Assembly (NCBI GenBank): GCA_029204225.1
Contig: CM055104.1
Span: 46,712,523 to 46,776,522 of the forward strand
Direction: 5' to 3'
Origin: Diphasiastrum complanatum
Lineage: Eukaryota > Streptophyta > Lycopodiopsida > Lycopodiales > Lycopodiaceae
DNA length: 64,000 nt
The notes under the pieces are model-generated. The model was not told the origin of the DNA. It worked only from the letters and a program-made list of their open reading frames with translations, and searched no databases. Positions 30,653 to 42,419 of the stretch are shown here, piece after piece (position 1 is the first letter of the stretch; the number at the start of each line of letters is the position of its first letter). The position numbers and the translations under genes are program-made.

Positions 30653-32232
30653 ATGCAAAGTAGAGGAGGCGCACATCCGATGACGTGAAGAAAAGCAATA
30701 GATTATGGAGACGAGATTTGCTGGAAAAGTTTTAGAACTGGATGTCTTGCTCTGCTGTTAGCCTTCTCTGATTGTAATATCAAATGTGGAACTTCTGATT
30801 CAATGTTTGTTATAGAATGATTGTGTTGTTGGTAGATAAATCTGTGTGCTCATTGGTGCTAGCCAACACTAGTATACTAAAGCTTTGATTCATCAATTGA
30901 CTGAGTGCTCATCTATAAAATGACAAATTGAAGGGGCTGTGCATGAGATTCCTCAATACTCACGTAATCAGTTCTCCAGGAGACCATTTGATAACAGAGA
31001 GCTCATTGGGTTCTAGACATCATTTTACAGTGAGTGGAGATCAAAACTGCTGCCATTATTCGGCATGCCATGTAATTACAGAGATCTTTGTCTGTGTACA
31101 GTAATTTGACTGTATTTTAAATCTTTTATTGCTATGTTTGCCATGCTACACACAAGCTCAGAACTTACATGAGAAAGTGTTCAAATCTGCACCAAAGACT
31201 CCAATTCTAGCTGCACTTCAGATGAATTTTGTTGTGTGGCTTACTACTGATTCTTTAATACTCTGACAATTATCAAAGAAATTGCTGAATCAATAAACCA
31301 AGCCAAAGTTTATTTTGATCGTGGGGGGTTCATTGTCAGGATTTGGTGGGTGCAGTGTTTGTTTGGTCTTGCTTCAAAAAGCTGCTTGCTTACATAAAAC
31401 ACTTAAAAAAATGTTGTTTCTTAAATAGAGCATCTAGTCTCACCACAAAAGCCTTGCCATAAGGATGGGATTTGGGATGTTTGAAAATATGATTATTGTT
31501 GAGTAAGATTGGTGAAAACTAATTAAGTATTTACCTTGGAATTGTTTGAGAAATTTTATATTGTCGAGTAAGATTGGCCAAAATTTCAATATAACCTTGC
31601 AAACCACAATTGTCCGAGAAATGTTGAATCGTAGTTCACATTTTATTTCCTCACCTAAAGGTTTGAAGTTAAATTCAAATATATACATGGGCATGGATCA
31701 TAGATGCATATATTCCATAATGCAATACCAAAATAAGAATTAGGGTTTTCTCGATCGAGCCAAAAAAAAAAATAAGCTTTATTTTTTAAACATTTCCTTG
31801 AAATTTCTTCTAGGGAATTGTCAAAAAAGTTAGCTAAGAAAAAGAAGAAAAAGTGGCTAATTGTGAAAAAGAAATGGAAAACTCGTAAGTACTCTATGTT
31901 TATTGCCATTTCAAAATAGTACAAGATAATTGAAAATGACATAATTTACAATTGCACATTCACTAATATTCGTCATGTCACAGATGTGAAAAAGACAGGA
32001 GCTGATAACGTGTTGCAAAGATCTACTTACAATAATCACCATTTTGGAAGAACAATAGCTTCAAATAAAATTTAGTAAAAATTTGTATATAGACTCTTTC
32101 ATTCAATAAATAAAAGCCCAAGTTGAGCATCAGTACATGTATTTTGTGCTCCCAAGTTCATAAAATGAAGCAGCTTTTGATATACCAATATATATCTTCC
32201 TATCAATTATATACATGTGCAATCTATATCTG
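30653..32232. other. IQD 3' UTR and gene-free flank
   Basis: No coding sequence supported. Poly(A) signal not assigned. Confidence 0.4.
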
Positions 32233-34048
32233 TTATGTGCTATCTATATTTTTCTGATCTTTATTTAATATAATAACATCATCCTTAGCACCATCATCAA
32301 CAATGGGAGGCTGAAGCCTTGCCCTCGCCAGTATGCTTAGGATAATTTCTTGTCTAAATCTGTACACTTGGCTTGATGTGTAATCAGGAAGTTTAAAGTG
32401 CAAGATAGAACATTCATGTATTAATAATGGCTTAAAAAATCAACAGAATAGAAAAACTAATCACGATTCCAAAACCAAGTATAAACAGAATAAATTACCT
32501 TTGAAATATCACCATCCTCCTGAAGTTTGAACCACGCAAAAAATAATTTTGCATTATATAAAGTGTACTACCCATAGTTGAATGAATTATTTTGCTGGGG
32601 TGACTGCAAAAAAATTCAGCACACAAGAAATCAATTAAGAAACAAAATGAATTAGAATGAAACAAATACATTAGAATACTGATTTCAAAATGTTGTTAAG
32701 AAAGACATAATTTACATCCAAATTGACGATCTGCCAGTCAATTGAATGGGGAACATCTGTTGGAATATATTTAGCAAGTACATATCTACATCCTTATGCG
32801 TATTGCTAGCCGAGTTCATCTCGACACAAAATACTTTATCAATATTATCTACAAATCTCTTAATAGAGATCAGGTTTAAACTCTAGTGCTCACTGCAAAA
32901 TAAGATAGAAACTCCATTAGCTGCAATTCGGAGAACTATTTCCATTGATAATGCCAATGATAAAGCATTTAACATATCTTACTTGGTATGATAAGGCACG
33001 AGCAGGTATTTTGTTGCTGGTGTGAATCCCCTAGTAAGACACTGTGACAAAGTGTCGTTACCCTCCTTGAAGGCCTGAAGCCAAAAGTTACTGAGCACCA
33101 ACAATTCATTAGATGAATCCCTTGCAATGTCATATCGCAAGAGTGTAATCCCAGACTCTATCATAGGATCACTGATAGAAGCCCGTCTATTTTTTAGATC
33201 CAAACAATCAATAACTCTATAATTAATACTGAAGTCAAATTCCTTTAATCTAAAACAAAATGGAACTCCAATTCTATCTATAGCATCGGATATGTCACTC
33301 TCAAATTTAAAACAATCGTCCAAATCTATATATGTATAAAATTTGGAGGAGGAGGAGGTGGATGAGCAGTATCTACAAGATTATCCAAAATGGATGCAGC
33401 TGTGTTTACAACCGTATCTAGTGCAGCAGTATCTACGTTATCAAGAGGGTTAGTTTGAGGAGAATTCGTAATAATGGCCCTCCTAACTTTCTTCGGGGCT
33501 CTCTTGGGGGCTGGCTGCTTCTTAGGACGCTTTGTAGGGAGGTCACTCCTATCTAATGGATCAGGTCTGGGAGCAGCCGGCTGAGACATGTGTAACTTGA
33601 AATATCTTTCTCGCATCATCATCAGTTAGTTGAAAATCCTTAGGCATAATGGTTACTCTCTTAGCATGTATAGTGAGCAAAAATGAATCTTAAAAAAAAA
33701 AAGCTCATATAGTCCTCAGCAGTCTCTTGAAGGCACTGAAGACCCGAGGGTGTGAATCTGACAAACTGACCGAGATCGTTCCTAGTAATGTGGCGGACAA
33801 CACGATAGAATGGAGCTCTCTGAATTAGTAGATTGGTTGATCTCTAATACTTGCGAATATCAGAGAGCCACCTGCTGCGGTTGCGTCTTCTAGTTCGAAT
33901 GGGAGGATTAATGGCAACGACAGAGGGGCTGAGAATGCACCAACAGAGAAAAGTTTCATCTTTGCCTGCTTTCTCCTATCCATTGAGGTATTTTGAGGGA
34001 GATGAGAAAGATGTCGCTGGAGCACATGCGTGGGACTGATTCATGTTC
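32233..34048 (-). pseudogene. Decayed multi-exon gene starting with a histone H3-like fold (family X, copy 1)
   Basis: Minus strand. Pieces in order: (1) 33600-34048, H3-like fold (own entry); (2) 33326-33600, Pro/Lys-rich with KRPKKQPAPKRAPKK; (3) 32979-33323, no known motif, ending at a good donor (a|gtaagat); (4) about 32690-32760, DWQIVNLD before donor gtaaat; (5) 32499-32603, 35 codons with one TAG, bounded by ttttttgcag and gtaattt; (6) 32233-32397, 55 codons to a stop, acceptor changed to gcac. Pieces 5 and 6 align without gaps larger than one codon to intact exons at 46285-46392 and 46028-46198. Pieces 1/2 and 2/3 are in different frames. Function unknown. Confidence 0.65.
33600..34048 (-). 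pseudogene. Histone H3-like fold
   Basis: Minus strand, from about 33890. LSDIRKY-stop-RSTNLLIQ matches the H3 alphaN region (REIRKYQKSTELLIR); RAPFYRVVRHI matches KLPFQRLVREI; RFTPSGLQCLQETAEDYM matches RFQSSAVLALQEAAEAYL; after an 11-T run with a frameshift, [21 protein letters not shown] matches [20 protein letters not shown] residue by residue. Loop 1 is one residue longer than in canonical H3, which leans toward a centromeric-type or other divergent H3. Q has become TAG in RKYQ, and the E before DS has become TAA. The N-terminal tail does not resemble the canonical ARTKQTARK. Whether the fold was originally fused to the downstream pieces is inference. Confidence 0.75.
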
Positions 34049-34102
34049 GTCCTCACTTCATCTTCTTTATCGCGAACAATTTTCTATCTTTTAATTTTCT
34101 TT

Positions 34103-34857
34103 TGTGCGGAAGCCCTTACAGGATCCCAGACACTCGACTACGCATCACAGAACATATTCTATTCTAGCCATCATGATACACAGCACAAGACAAGATGCAC
34201 GAAAATAGAGTAACTGAATTATCAATTGTAGTTTAGAGTGAATTCGTCAGTGTCTCGCTCGTTGGTGGAATGACATTCTACTCTTTCGCTGTGTTCTGCT
34301 CGTTGGCAGACTTTCATGCACAGCTCTAGTGTCTTTACTTTCTTGCTCTATTCGCTACGTCTCTCTCTGTCTCTTACAGATCTCTGTATTCACACATACC
34401 ATTATGATCTAGAGAGGATCGTTTATACCTCCACTATGTGGAGTTTACAAGATAGCTAAACATCGAATCACATGACTAGTTAACGCTAATCAACTAGTTA
34501 GTTAATCTCCATTGTTGCTACTCGTTTCAGCTGGGCGTGAAGCCCATTGAGTTGCCAGTTGGTAGCGCGAAAGATTTTTCTCTGTCTGTTTTGTAATCTC
34601 CCGTTTGCTTTCGTTCTTTTCATTTTTTTTCGTAGTTTTCGTTTCGCATCCCTTTTACGATTTGCGGTCTTGGAGGTGTGTTTGCGATTCGCGATTGATT
34701 CGCGAATCGTTCGTGCTTTGAGTCAAAGACATGTTGACTGTCGCAAATTGTTCTCGTTCATTGTTTGAGTCAAAGTCATGTTGACTGTCGCGAATTGTTC
34801 AACCTTTGTGTCTTGTTCGTGCTGCGACAAAGTTGCAGAAGTTCACCATTTCTGACA
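34103..34857 (-). repeat. 3' LTR of Copia C, about 755 bp
   Basis: Minus strand starts TGTCAGAAATGGTGAAC at 34857 directly after the polypurine tract. The inner end at 34103 (CCGCACA) is a guess from the TG/CA rule. It contains a tandem duplication of about 50 bp (tttgagtcaaagacatgttg near 34718 and 34764) that the related LTR at 19322-19751 lacks. Confidence 0.65.
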
Positions 34858-37434
34858 CTCCCTCTTGAACCTTGTAGCTTTGTTCATTTAATCCAATTGC
34901 CTCTCTTTGCTTGGTTAAAAGTGGCTTGTCGAGCAGTTTTGTGAGGAGATCTGGAATCATATTTTCTGATTTTATGAATTGGATCTGGAGCACTCGTTTC
35001 AAGATCAAATCTCAAATATGATGGTATTTCAGAGGAATGTGCTTCATCTTTGAATGGAAGACAGGATCTTGGGACAGATAAATGGCACTCTGAGAGTCCA
35101 TCATCATTGTGCTTGGCCCCTCTTGTGGTATCTCAAATGCCTCCAACATTATTTGCAGCCACACTACCTCATTCGCCACTTTCAAGGCTGCGACATACTC
35201 AGCTTCGCAAGAGGATTGAGCTACTAAGGTTTGCTTTTTGCATATCCAATTGATTGCAGCTCCGTACGCTATCATACATACTCCAGTAATGGACTTGCTG
35301 TCATCTTTGCAGCTCGCCCAGCTCGCATCACTGTAGTGATGCAGCTCGAATCCTTTCTCTTTGTTTCTAGCTTTGTAGGTTAATACAACATTCTGGGTAC
35401 CCTTCAGATACTGTAGGATTTGTTTGGCCATTTTCCAATGTGCTAGACCAAGATTGGAATAGAATGGGCTCATTGCGTAAACATAAAAGGCCAGACCGGG
35501 TCTGGTACAAATTGTTAAGTACATCAAACTACCGATTAAGTTTTGGCAGGGTATCCCTGCCATCTTCTGTTCTTCCTCTTTTGTTTTTGGGCAATCTTGT
35601 TTTGTGAGCTTGGCTCCAGCTATTATTGGTGTGGCTTTTTCTTCACAGTCCATCATGTGGTACTGCTTCATCACTTTTCTGGCATACTCTGACTGACTCA
35701 AGTGCATTTCGCCATCTGTTCGATCTCTTCTGATCTCCAGCCCTAGGCATTTTGTTGCTTCTCCAAGATTTGTGATTTCGTAGTTTTCAGAAATTTGACT
35801 CTTTGTGTCTTTGATCAACATCAAAGAATTTCCTATTATCAACGAATCATCCATGAAAATGGTCAATATCACAAAATCCTTTCCTATTCTTTTGATGTAG
35901 ACATTATAGTCTGGTTGAGTAGGATTCAAATCTAGAGACTTTAGAAGACCATCAAGCTTTTTGTACCAGGCTCGTGATGCTTGTTTTAGATCGTAGATGC
36001 ATCTTTGCAATCGACAGACATATTGTCTGTTGTCAGAGTCTTCATAGCCTTCAGGTTGCTTCATGAAAATTTCTTCCTCTAGATCTCCGTGGAGAAAGGC
36101 TGTTTTCACGTCAATCTGGTGAATTTCCAGATTGTACTGTGTGGCGTATACAAGGAGCAGCCTTATGCTTGTCATCTTGACCATGGGCGAATATCTGTCG
36201 AAATAGTCGACACCATATCTCTGTGTGTAGCCCTTTGTGACAAGCCTTGCTTTGTAGCGGCCAATGGTGCCATCTGATTTCAGCTTTTTCTTGTACACCC
36301 ATTTGTAGTCGACTACTTTTCTGTTTTTTGGCAGTGGCTCTAATGTCCATGCCTCGTTTTGTCATCGACTCGATCTCTTCTAACATTGCCTGTTTCCAGA
36401 ATTCTCCCTGGACTCTGGATAGCTTCTTGGTATGTAGCTAGCTCTTCTGTGAAGCTGCAGTACTCGAACTGCGTGTCTTCGCTCCATTGAAGACTGTCAG
36501 AATAGCGGTCTGGAGGTCTTCTTTGTCTTGTTGACCTTCGAGGTTCGTTTTGTCACTGCTCGAACATTTCTTGTTCATGGAGTCGATCCTCTGTTTCCTG
36601 CTGCTCTGGAGTCTGGGGTCCTGCATTTTGATTTGATGATTGTCCTCGATCTCTCTCTTGAATAGGCAGCAGTGTGAAGATCTCATGGTCTCTTTCGTTT
36701 TTCAGTCCAGGGAATGTGGACTCGTTGAACTTCACATATCTGCTCGAACCAACCTTCTTCGTGGTTGGATCGTAGAGTTTGTACACATGTGTTCCGTTTG
36801 AGTAGCCGACCATGATTGTTTGTTCGGATTTGTCGTCGAGCTTGCTTCTCTTTTCCTTTGGAATGTGCTTGTATGCTGTACATCCAAACACTTGTGCGTA
36901 TGACAGATCAGGCTTTCTGCCTATCCACATCTTGTACAGTGTTTTGTTCTCTAGCGATGTCGTTGCTGATCTGTTCTGCAGGTGTACTGCTGCAACTATT
37001 GCTTCGGCCTAGAATTGGCCTGTGCCATCATGCATCTGGCTCCTTCGACTAGCGTTCTGTTTTTTCTTTCTGCTATGCTGTTGTATTTTGGTGTGTATGC
37101 AAGAGTGAATTGGTGTTCAATCCCTTGTTCTTCACAGAATCTTGAGAATTCTATGCTTTTGTATTCATCTCCATTTTCAGATCAAAGGATATGTATTCTT
37201 TTTGAGGTGTGTCGCTCTGCGAATGCCACGAACTTCTTGAAAGAATCAAACACTTTTGATTTCTTCTTCAAGTAGTAGATCGTGGTCATTCGACTGTAAT
37301 CATCTACGAACGTTAAAAAATATCTCGAACCTGAGAGCGAATCTGTTTTCATCGGTCCACACACATCAGAGTGGACAAGCTCAAGAACTTCCTTGGCTCT
37401 TCTTCCTTCGTGTGTATCTTGAAGGTGCATGTAA
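34858..37434 (-). pseudogene. Copia C pol: integrase, reverse transcriptase, RNase H
   Basis: Integrase core (37535-37020) has HSDVCGP and TFVDDYSR, a stop before SENGDEYK, and NSIAERKNRT. Its C-terminal part is PDLSYAQVFGCTAYKHIP (36900). After further stops and a frameshift, a 428-codon frame (36298-35012) holds reverse transcriptase (GYTQRYGVDY, VKTAFLHGDLEEEIFM, DLKQASRAWYKK, active site FMDD instead of the usual YVDD) and RNase H (SDASWA, SSCEAEYVA, DSQSAIYL). The 3' frame continues to 34799 after one stop. Not expressed as one polyprotein. Confidence 0.9.
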
Positions 37435-37436
37435 AA

Positions 37437-37815
37437 AATTTTGGGGAAAAAGAAAGGGAGGCGCAAGATTCCACGTCGGCTCGGATCTGAGCATTTTAGA
37501 GCTTCTCTGAACTTATCAAAACCTAACCCTAACATCCAACCTAATTGATCATTGGATCCACCCTAATTAGGGGTCTAGATCTCGAGATCCAAAAACAATG
37601 AAACACATGCTATTTTTGGGTCTATTTTCTCTCTACCCTATCTAAGCACTTTTTGGCCTCATTTCAAAGGTGCCATTACAAAGTTGGTTGAAGAATAAAT
37701 CTTTGGAAAAGCATCCTATGCTATTTGGAACATGTGGCATCCAATTACATGGCCATCTTATCAATTACAATACATATGACCAAAATTGGATCAAACTAGC
37801 TTGTGAATTTTAACA
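37437..37815 (-). mobile_element. Partial LTR of the 8041-8642 family
   Basis: Minus strand starts TGTTAAAATTCACAAGC at 37815 and shares with 8041-8642 the ordered blocks gcataggat, gatagggtagaga, cattgtttttggatct and gctcagatccgagc. It is cut off at its 3' end at the junction with Copia C. Confidence 0.65.
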
Positions 37816-38567
37816 GGCTCATGACATGACATTGGGTTTTGGTGGAAAATCAGGGAGTAACATTTGTAAATTTTTTGTGAAGGTTTTTCATATCATTTTT
37901 CCTAGCCATTTTATAGTGTTTTTTTTATGTTCTAGGTTTAACCCTTGATGGCACTTTGCTACAATAGTTGAGGACAATTGGCAACAAATTAAACAATGAT
38001 TTATGATGCACACAATTATTGCTTTGTACATTTGCTGATACACTTGCAAGTTTATTGGTATAATATTTAAAAATAAGCATGATATTGTCATAAAAACGAA
38101 ATTTTTATAGACATTGCGTTTTATACACAATTATATTTGGAATAGTCTTGTAATTACAAAAACCAATTCATTTTTCTAGGCAAATGGCAACCGATGAAGT
38201 TCTCGTCACTGGAAATTAATTCATAGTTTTCTCCTTGGTGATACTATTTCTATTTCAAGATTCTTTCTGCACATTTTTTTATCAATAATCTAGGGTCAGA
38301 TGCAACCTATTTTAGTTTTATGTCTACTCATCTGATACCTGTGGGAATCACAATTTTCTGATTGCTATCCTGCATGTTTAGTCGTGTTTCTTAACACGGA
38401 CTGCAGCATCTGCAAAACTATACTCATTATGTGTGCAAGAAAATGCCTGGTAAAATACATGGGGTTTTGCAAGCAATTCGACAACCTGCAATTTCTACAC
38501 TGAATCAAATCGAATCAGTCGAAGTATTTGAAAGTGACTTTATCGACATTCCAGCTAATGTACATCA
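37816..38567. other. Gene-free stretch
   Basis: AT-rich DNA without supported features. Confidence 0.4.
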
Positions 38568-39430
38568 TGTTGAAAATTTTCACTTCTCACTTGACATTGG
38601 TTATTGTAAATATTGATCAAACATTAGAATAATGTTGATGATCTGATTTCACATGTGTGGAGCCTGTTTCCACGTGCGAAAGGATGTAATTTTCATACTT
38701 GTATATATCTAAATTGATTTTGTATCAATCTAGTTAGTGTGAACATGATATGACTAGTTTTTTAGTCAAGTTGACTAGTCACCTAGAAATTAGCTTTTCC
38801 TTCCATGTGCATGAGTAAATGCTCCGACATGGCAAGTGGATGTTCACACGTGTGTATAGAGTACTAGAAGATAAGAGTTGACCATTTTTCTTAGATCCTA
38901 TTTTATAGGATATATTCCTATATTCTAGGAGACTAGTTTTTTGGATTTTAGCCATATTCTAGAAGGTCAACTTTTGGATAAGGATCAAGGATGGATCAAA
39001 TGGATAGATCTGAGTGATGTGGCACTCTTCACACATGTGAAGACCCGCTGGACTGTACAGACTCATGGATGTACTTGATCCGTAAAAGGATCATGATTTT
39101 GCTAAGAAGATTGATCAGACTTTTGCATTCTACACTTTTGTGAGGTTTTTAGTCATTTGTCTTGTGATTTTTATGAATGATTGCTATCTAGGATTATTGT
39201 ACTTGTTGTTTCAGGTGCAGACCGTATTGTGGACAGTACTCCACATGTGTGAAGCCTCCTTCACTAATTTTTGATGTGTTGATCCATTGGTCTTGCTTAA
39301 ATCCAAGTGTAGTGAATCTAGATCAAGATCTAATGTGTAGAACTTGATAGATCCATTGATTAAGCAACCAATAACTCTCTATGATTGTAAAGTACAATCA
39401 TTATTGTCCTAAAAACTGTAAAATTTATCA
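38568..39430 (+). repeat. 5' LTR of Copia A, 863 bp
   Basis: Starts TGTTGAAAATTTTCAC (aligned with the start of the Copia E LTR) and ends AAAATTTATCA, immediately before the primer-binding site. Contains four copies of the CACATGTG/CACACGTG motif. Confidence 0.8.
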
Positions 39431-39442
39431 TGGTATCAGAGC
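39431..39442 (+). other. Primer-binding site of Copia A
   Basis: TGGTATCAGAGC, the exact complement of the initiator tRNA-Met 3' end, abutting the LTR. Confidence 0.92.
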
Positions 39443-40023
39443 TAAGTAAGAGAGTGATCATTGAATCATAAATCTTGTTAAGATCATTGGCAAACTTTGT
39501 TTTTGGCCAATACTAGTGAGGGCGAGTTCATCTAGAGTGATAGCTTGAATTCATTTGGATCAAAACGACTTGGAGGCTGTGTATGTACTTTTCACATGTG
39601 TGAAACCGTACAACAACTTTCATTTCAAGTTACTTTGTGTTTGTTGGTCCCAAAATCACAATACTAGTTCATTTTTTGTGCTTTTTGAAGCATAGTATTG
39701 ATCTAGATTCAATCTAGCTAATGCCTATGACCAAATAGAGTTTTGGATAATTGAAGCATTTCTTTTTAGAGTCTAAGATCAGATCTTAGAGGTTGATTTG
39801 TTCAGATTCTTAGTTGAAGTGATATCTCTAAGAAAAGTGTAAAGCAAATTTTTTTGTGAGAGTGGAAGCTAGGAATTTTTGGCAAGATCTTTGTGTATCA
39901 TTCAAGCTTGTGTGCTAGTTTGATAGAGACAAGCCTATAGTCATTCTTGTAAGCTTTAGGCCTTTCATAGATCTTTTAAAATTCAGAAATCTTTGTGATT
40001 ATAAGAAGAGCATTCATTCTACA

Positions 40024-40866
40024 ATGTCATCCATGGGTGGATATTTGATGGAATCAAGTGAGAGACTCACTTCCACAAATTATTCCATTTGGAAAGTGAG
40101 AATGGAATCACTCCTAGTGATCCATGATCTATTTGACATAGTTCAAGGAGTTGAGGAAGAGCCTCAAACTCCCCAAGAACAAGCCAAATACAAGAAGAGA
40201 GCAAGATTAGCTCTACATTGCATAAAGTTAAATGTATGCAATGACCTCTTGAAAGAGGTGTCTTCTTGTACCTCACCCAAAGAGGCTTGGGATTCATTAA
40301 AGAGCATCTATGAATCCAATAATACTTCAAGAATCCTCATGCTAAGAAATCAAGTTTTCCAAAGCATGAAAGGAAGTGGAGAGAGTGGACAAGAGTATGT
40401 CCTTAGGATCAACTCTCTTAACAAGGAGTTAAGTGCAATAGGAGAGAAGATCCAAGATCAAGAGCTAGTACAAATCATCTTGAATGGTCTAGGTGATGAG
40501 TTCACCAACTTAGTCCAATCATTTGCCATTCAAGACACTCTTCCATCCATTGAAAAGTTGCAAAATATTCTTGTGGCCGAGGAGAGTAGGCTTCTACACT
40601 TCAAGACAAGAATGGATGGCATGTCACTTAATGGAGGCGAGGAGAAAGCAAACTTTACATCTAAAGGCAAGAAGAAGCAACATCCATTCAAGAAGAATCA
40701 AGGCAAGGAGGCCAAGATGAAGAATGGAGGATCTACTTCCAAAGGCAAGGTGAAGAACAAGGTAAAACTCAAGTGTTTCTTTTGTGGAAAGAAAAGACAC
40801 TTTGCCTCAGAATGCTACTTGAAGAAGAATCAAGAAGCCAATGGAGATCAAGGGAACATTGCTTAA
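40024..40866 (+). CDS. Copia A gag, 280 aa
   Basis: Capsid/nucleocapsid protein of the retrotransposon. The open frame is uninterrupted: MSSMGGYLMESSERLTSTNY start, WKVRMESLL, the UBN2-type core (TSPKEAWDSLKSIYES, ILNGLGDEF) and a CCHC knuckle CFFCGKKRHFASEC at about 257-270, after a Lys-rich linker. Copia gag is usually fused to pol; here a TAA after GNIA separates it from the protease frame (40903). It is the only intact retroelement gag in the window, but the element lacks most of pol. Confidence 0.88.
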   Translation: MSSMGGYLMESSERLTSTNYSIWKVRMESLLVIHDLFDIVQGVEEEPQTPQEQAKYKKRARLALHCIKLNVCNDLLKEVSSCTSPKEAWDSLKSIYESNNTSRILMLRNQVFQSMKGSGESGQEYVLRINSLNKELSAIGEKIQDQELVQIILNGLGDEFTNLVQSFAIQDTLPSIEKLQNILVAEESRLLHFKTRMDGMSLNGGEEKANFTSKGKKKQHPFKKNQGKEAKMKNGGSTSKGKVKNKVKLKCFFCGKKRHFASECYLKKNQEANGDQGNIA

Positions 40867-41213
40867 GAGGAAGAAGATAAGGATGGATTCAACACATCCT
40901 TAATGGTTGCATCTACACCAACTTCAAGTCAAGACACATGGTGGATAGATAGTGGGGCTAGTTCCCACATGTCTTTTAACAAGCATTACTTTTCTACTCT
41001 TCTATCTTCTAATGACTCTAAGAAGTCAATATACACTGTTAGTGATCAAACATGCAAGATAGATGGCATAGGGTCCATACCTCTTTGCTTAGGCACATCT
41101 AAAAGGATAGGTCTAGATAATGTTTTGTATGTTCCTACCATTTCAAGAAACTTGCTTAGTGTAGGACAATTAATGGACAATGGACTAGATGTACATTTCA
41201 AGAATAGAGTTTG
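40867..41213 (+). pseudogene. Copia A protease, truncated by insertion
   Basis: WWIDSGASSHMSFNKHYF protease motif at about 40939, then DGIGSIPLCLG and NVLYVPTISRNLLSVGQL. It stops at HFKNRVC where the TGTGAAAG end of Copia B begins. Confidence 0.88.
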
Positions 41214-41862
41214 TGTGAAAGATTCAACTAGTTTCATCACATTTTGCAATATTTTCATATTTGGCATATTGAGGCCAAAACTTGTTTTAGACTTAGAGGT
41301 TGACTTTTCAAAGTTTATTAGTCTAAATTTCATTTGAATAAACACTTTTTGAGAGTGTGGGAAAGTTAGAATGCGAGTTTGAGTAGATTCAATTTGAATA
41401 GTTGGGTACATTGAATCTAGACCCAAAATTAGTAGGGTTAGCATTTTGGTGGGAAAGCCAAGCGGCCAAATAGGGTTTGGACCTGCTATAAAATGATGTA
41501 ACTCATGGAGAGAGTAATATTCTCTCTTCTCTATCTCATTTCATGCTTATACATGGTTCTCTTGGGTTCTACTATCCATTGGTGCACTATCTTGGTGATT
41601 GCTTGCAATTCTATGTGTAGAATGATCTATATTTGTTATTTTTGGATCCACACGTGTGAAATACAGTAGCTTGCTGGTTTTGTATGGAAATCAGCAGTAC
41701 ATAATCATTTCATTAAAGTTTGATCAAGTTCTATTGGTGTTTGCATCTCAATTTGTGTGTAGATGCTGATTTTTTTACATTGGTGAGATTAGTAGTGTAT
41801 TTCTCTTTCTAACCAAAGATCATTCAAGTAGATTGGATCTTAAGGATTTGAAATATTTCACA
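41214..41862 (+). repeat. 5' LTR of Copia B, 649 bp
   Basis: TGTGAAAGATTCAACTAG ... AAATATTTCACA, followed by the primer-binding site. Carries one ccacacgtgtgaaatacag motif and a possible promoter ctataaaatg near 41490. Confidence 0.92.
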
Positions 41863-41874
41863 TGGTATCAGAGC
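41863..41874 (+). other. Primer-binding site of Copia B
   Basis: TGGTATCAGAGC, perfect match, adjoining the LTR end. Confidence 0.92.
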
Positions 41875-42419
41875 CTGTGTTTTAGGTTATGAAGGAGGAA
41901 ATCAGATCTATCAATGATTTGGTGAAGATATCAAGTCTAGAGCATGCTAGAGAGGATTCTACACCAAAATCGGATTTTTTGCTTTTGTAGATTGGATCTT
42001 TTGTAGAACAAAGCACTAAATAGGTCAATATGCTTGTTCAATCTCAATTTTTGAATTCACATACTGGATTTGGCCAATTTTTGGATAATTGGTTTAGCCT
42101 AAGTGGTGGCTTATAGATTGCATATCAAATTTTCAGAAATTGCATATAGATTTGGAATAGTCAATTTTTTGTGATTTTGTCAAAACCCTAATTTTGATTG
42201 GATCTCTGGATAGTGAGGTTTCTGGACTTCATTTGAGTGTGTTTCAATCTTAGGAAGTGGCAAAAGTCATTAGATTGAGGATAGATCATAGGTTGATCAA
42301 GATTCCATGATTCTATGTGTTGATTTGCTTGGATAAGTGCTAGAAGAGAATTTGTTGTTGTTCAAAGGAGTGCTTTGTGCATTGAAGCAAGTTGAAAGAG
42401 AAGATCAGGTCATTGCTAC

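Larger units (their letters stand above)
34103..37434 (-). mobile_element. Copia element C, 5'-truncated
   Basis: Minus strand: integrase (5' end lost at about 37434), linker, reverse transcriptase, RNase H, polypurine tract ttcaagagggag (34858-34869) and 3' LTR. It abuts an LTR fragment of another family at 37437. Confidence 0.85.
38568..41213 (+). mobile_element. Copia element A, interrupted at the protease/integrase junction by Copia B
   Basis: LTR 38568-39430, primer-binding site, leader, intact gag, then protease up to 41213 where Copia B begins. The rest of A is not found after Copia B, so its 3' half was lost. Its LTR and leader are the best match in the window for Copia E. Confidence 0.85.
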
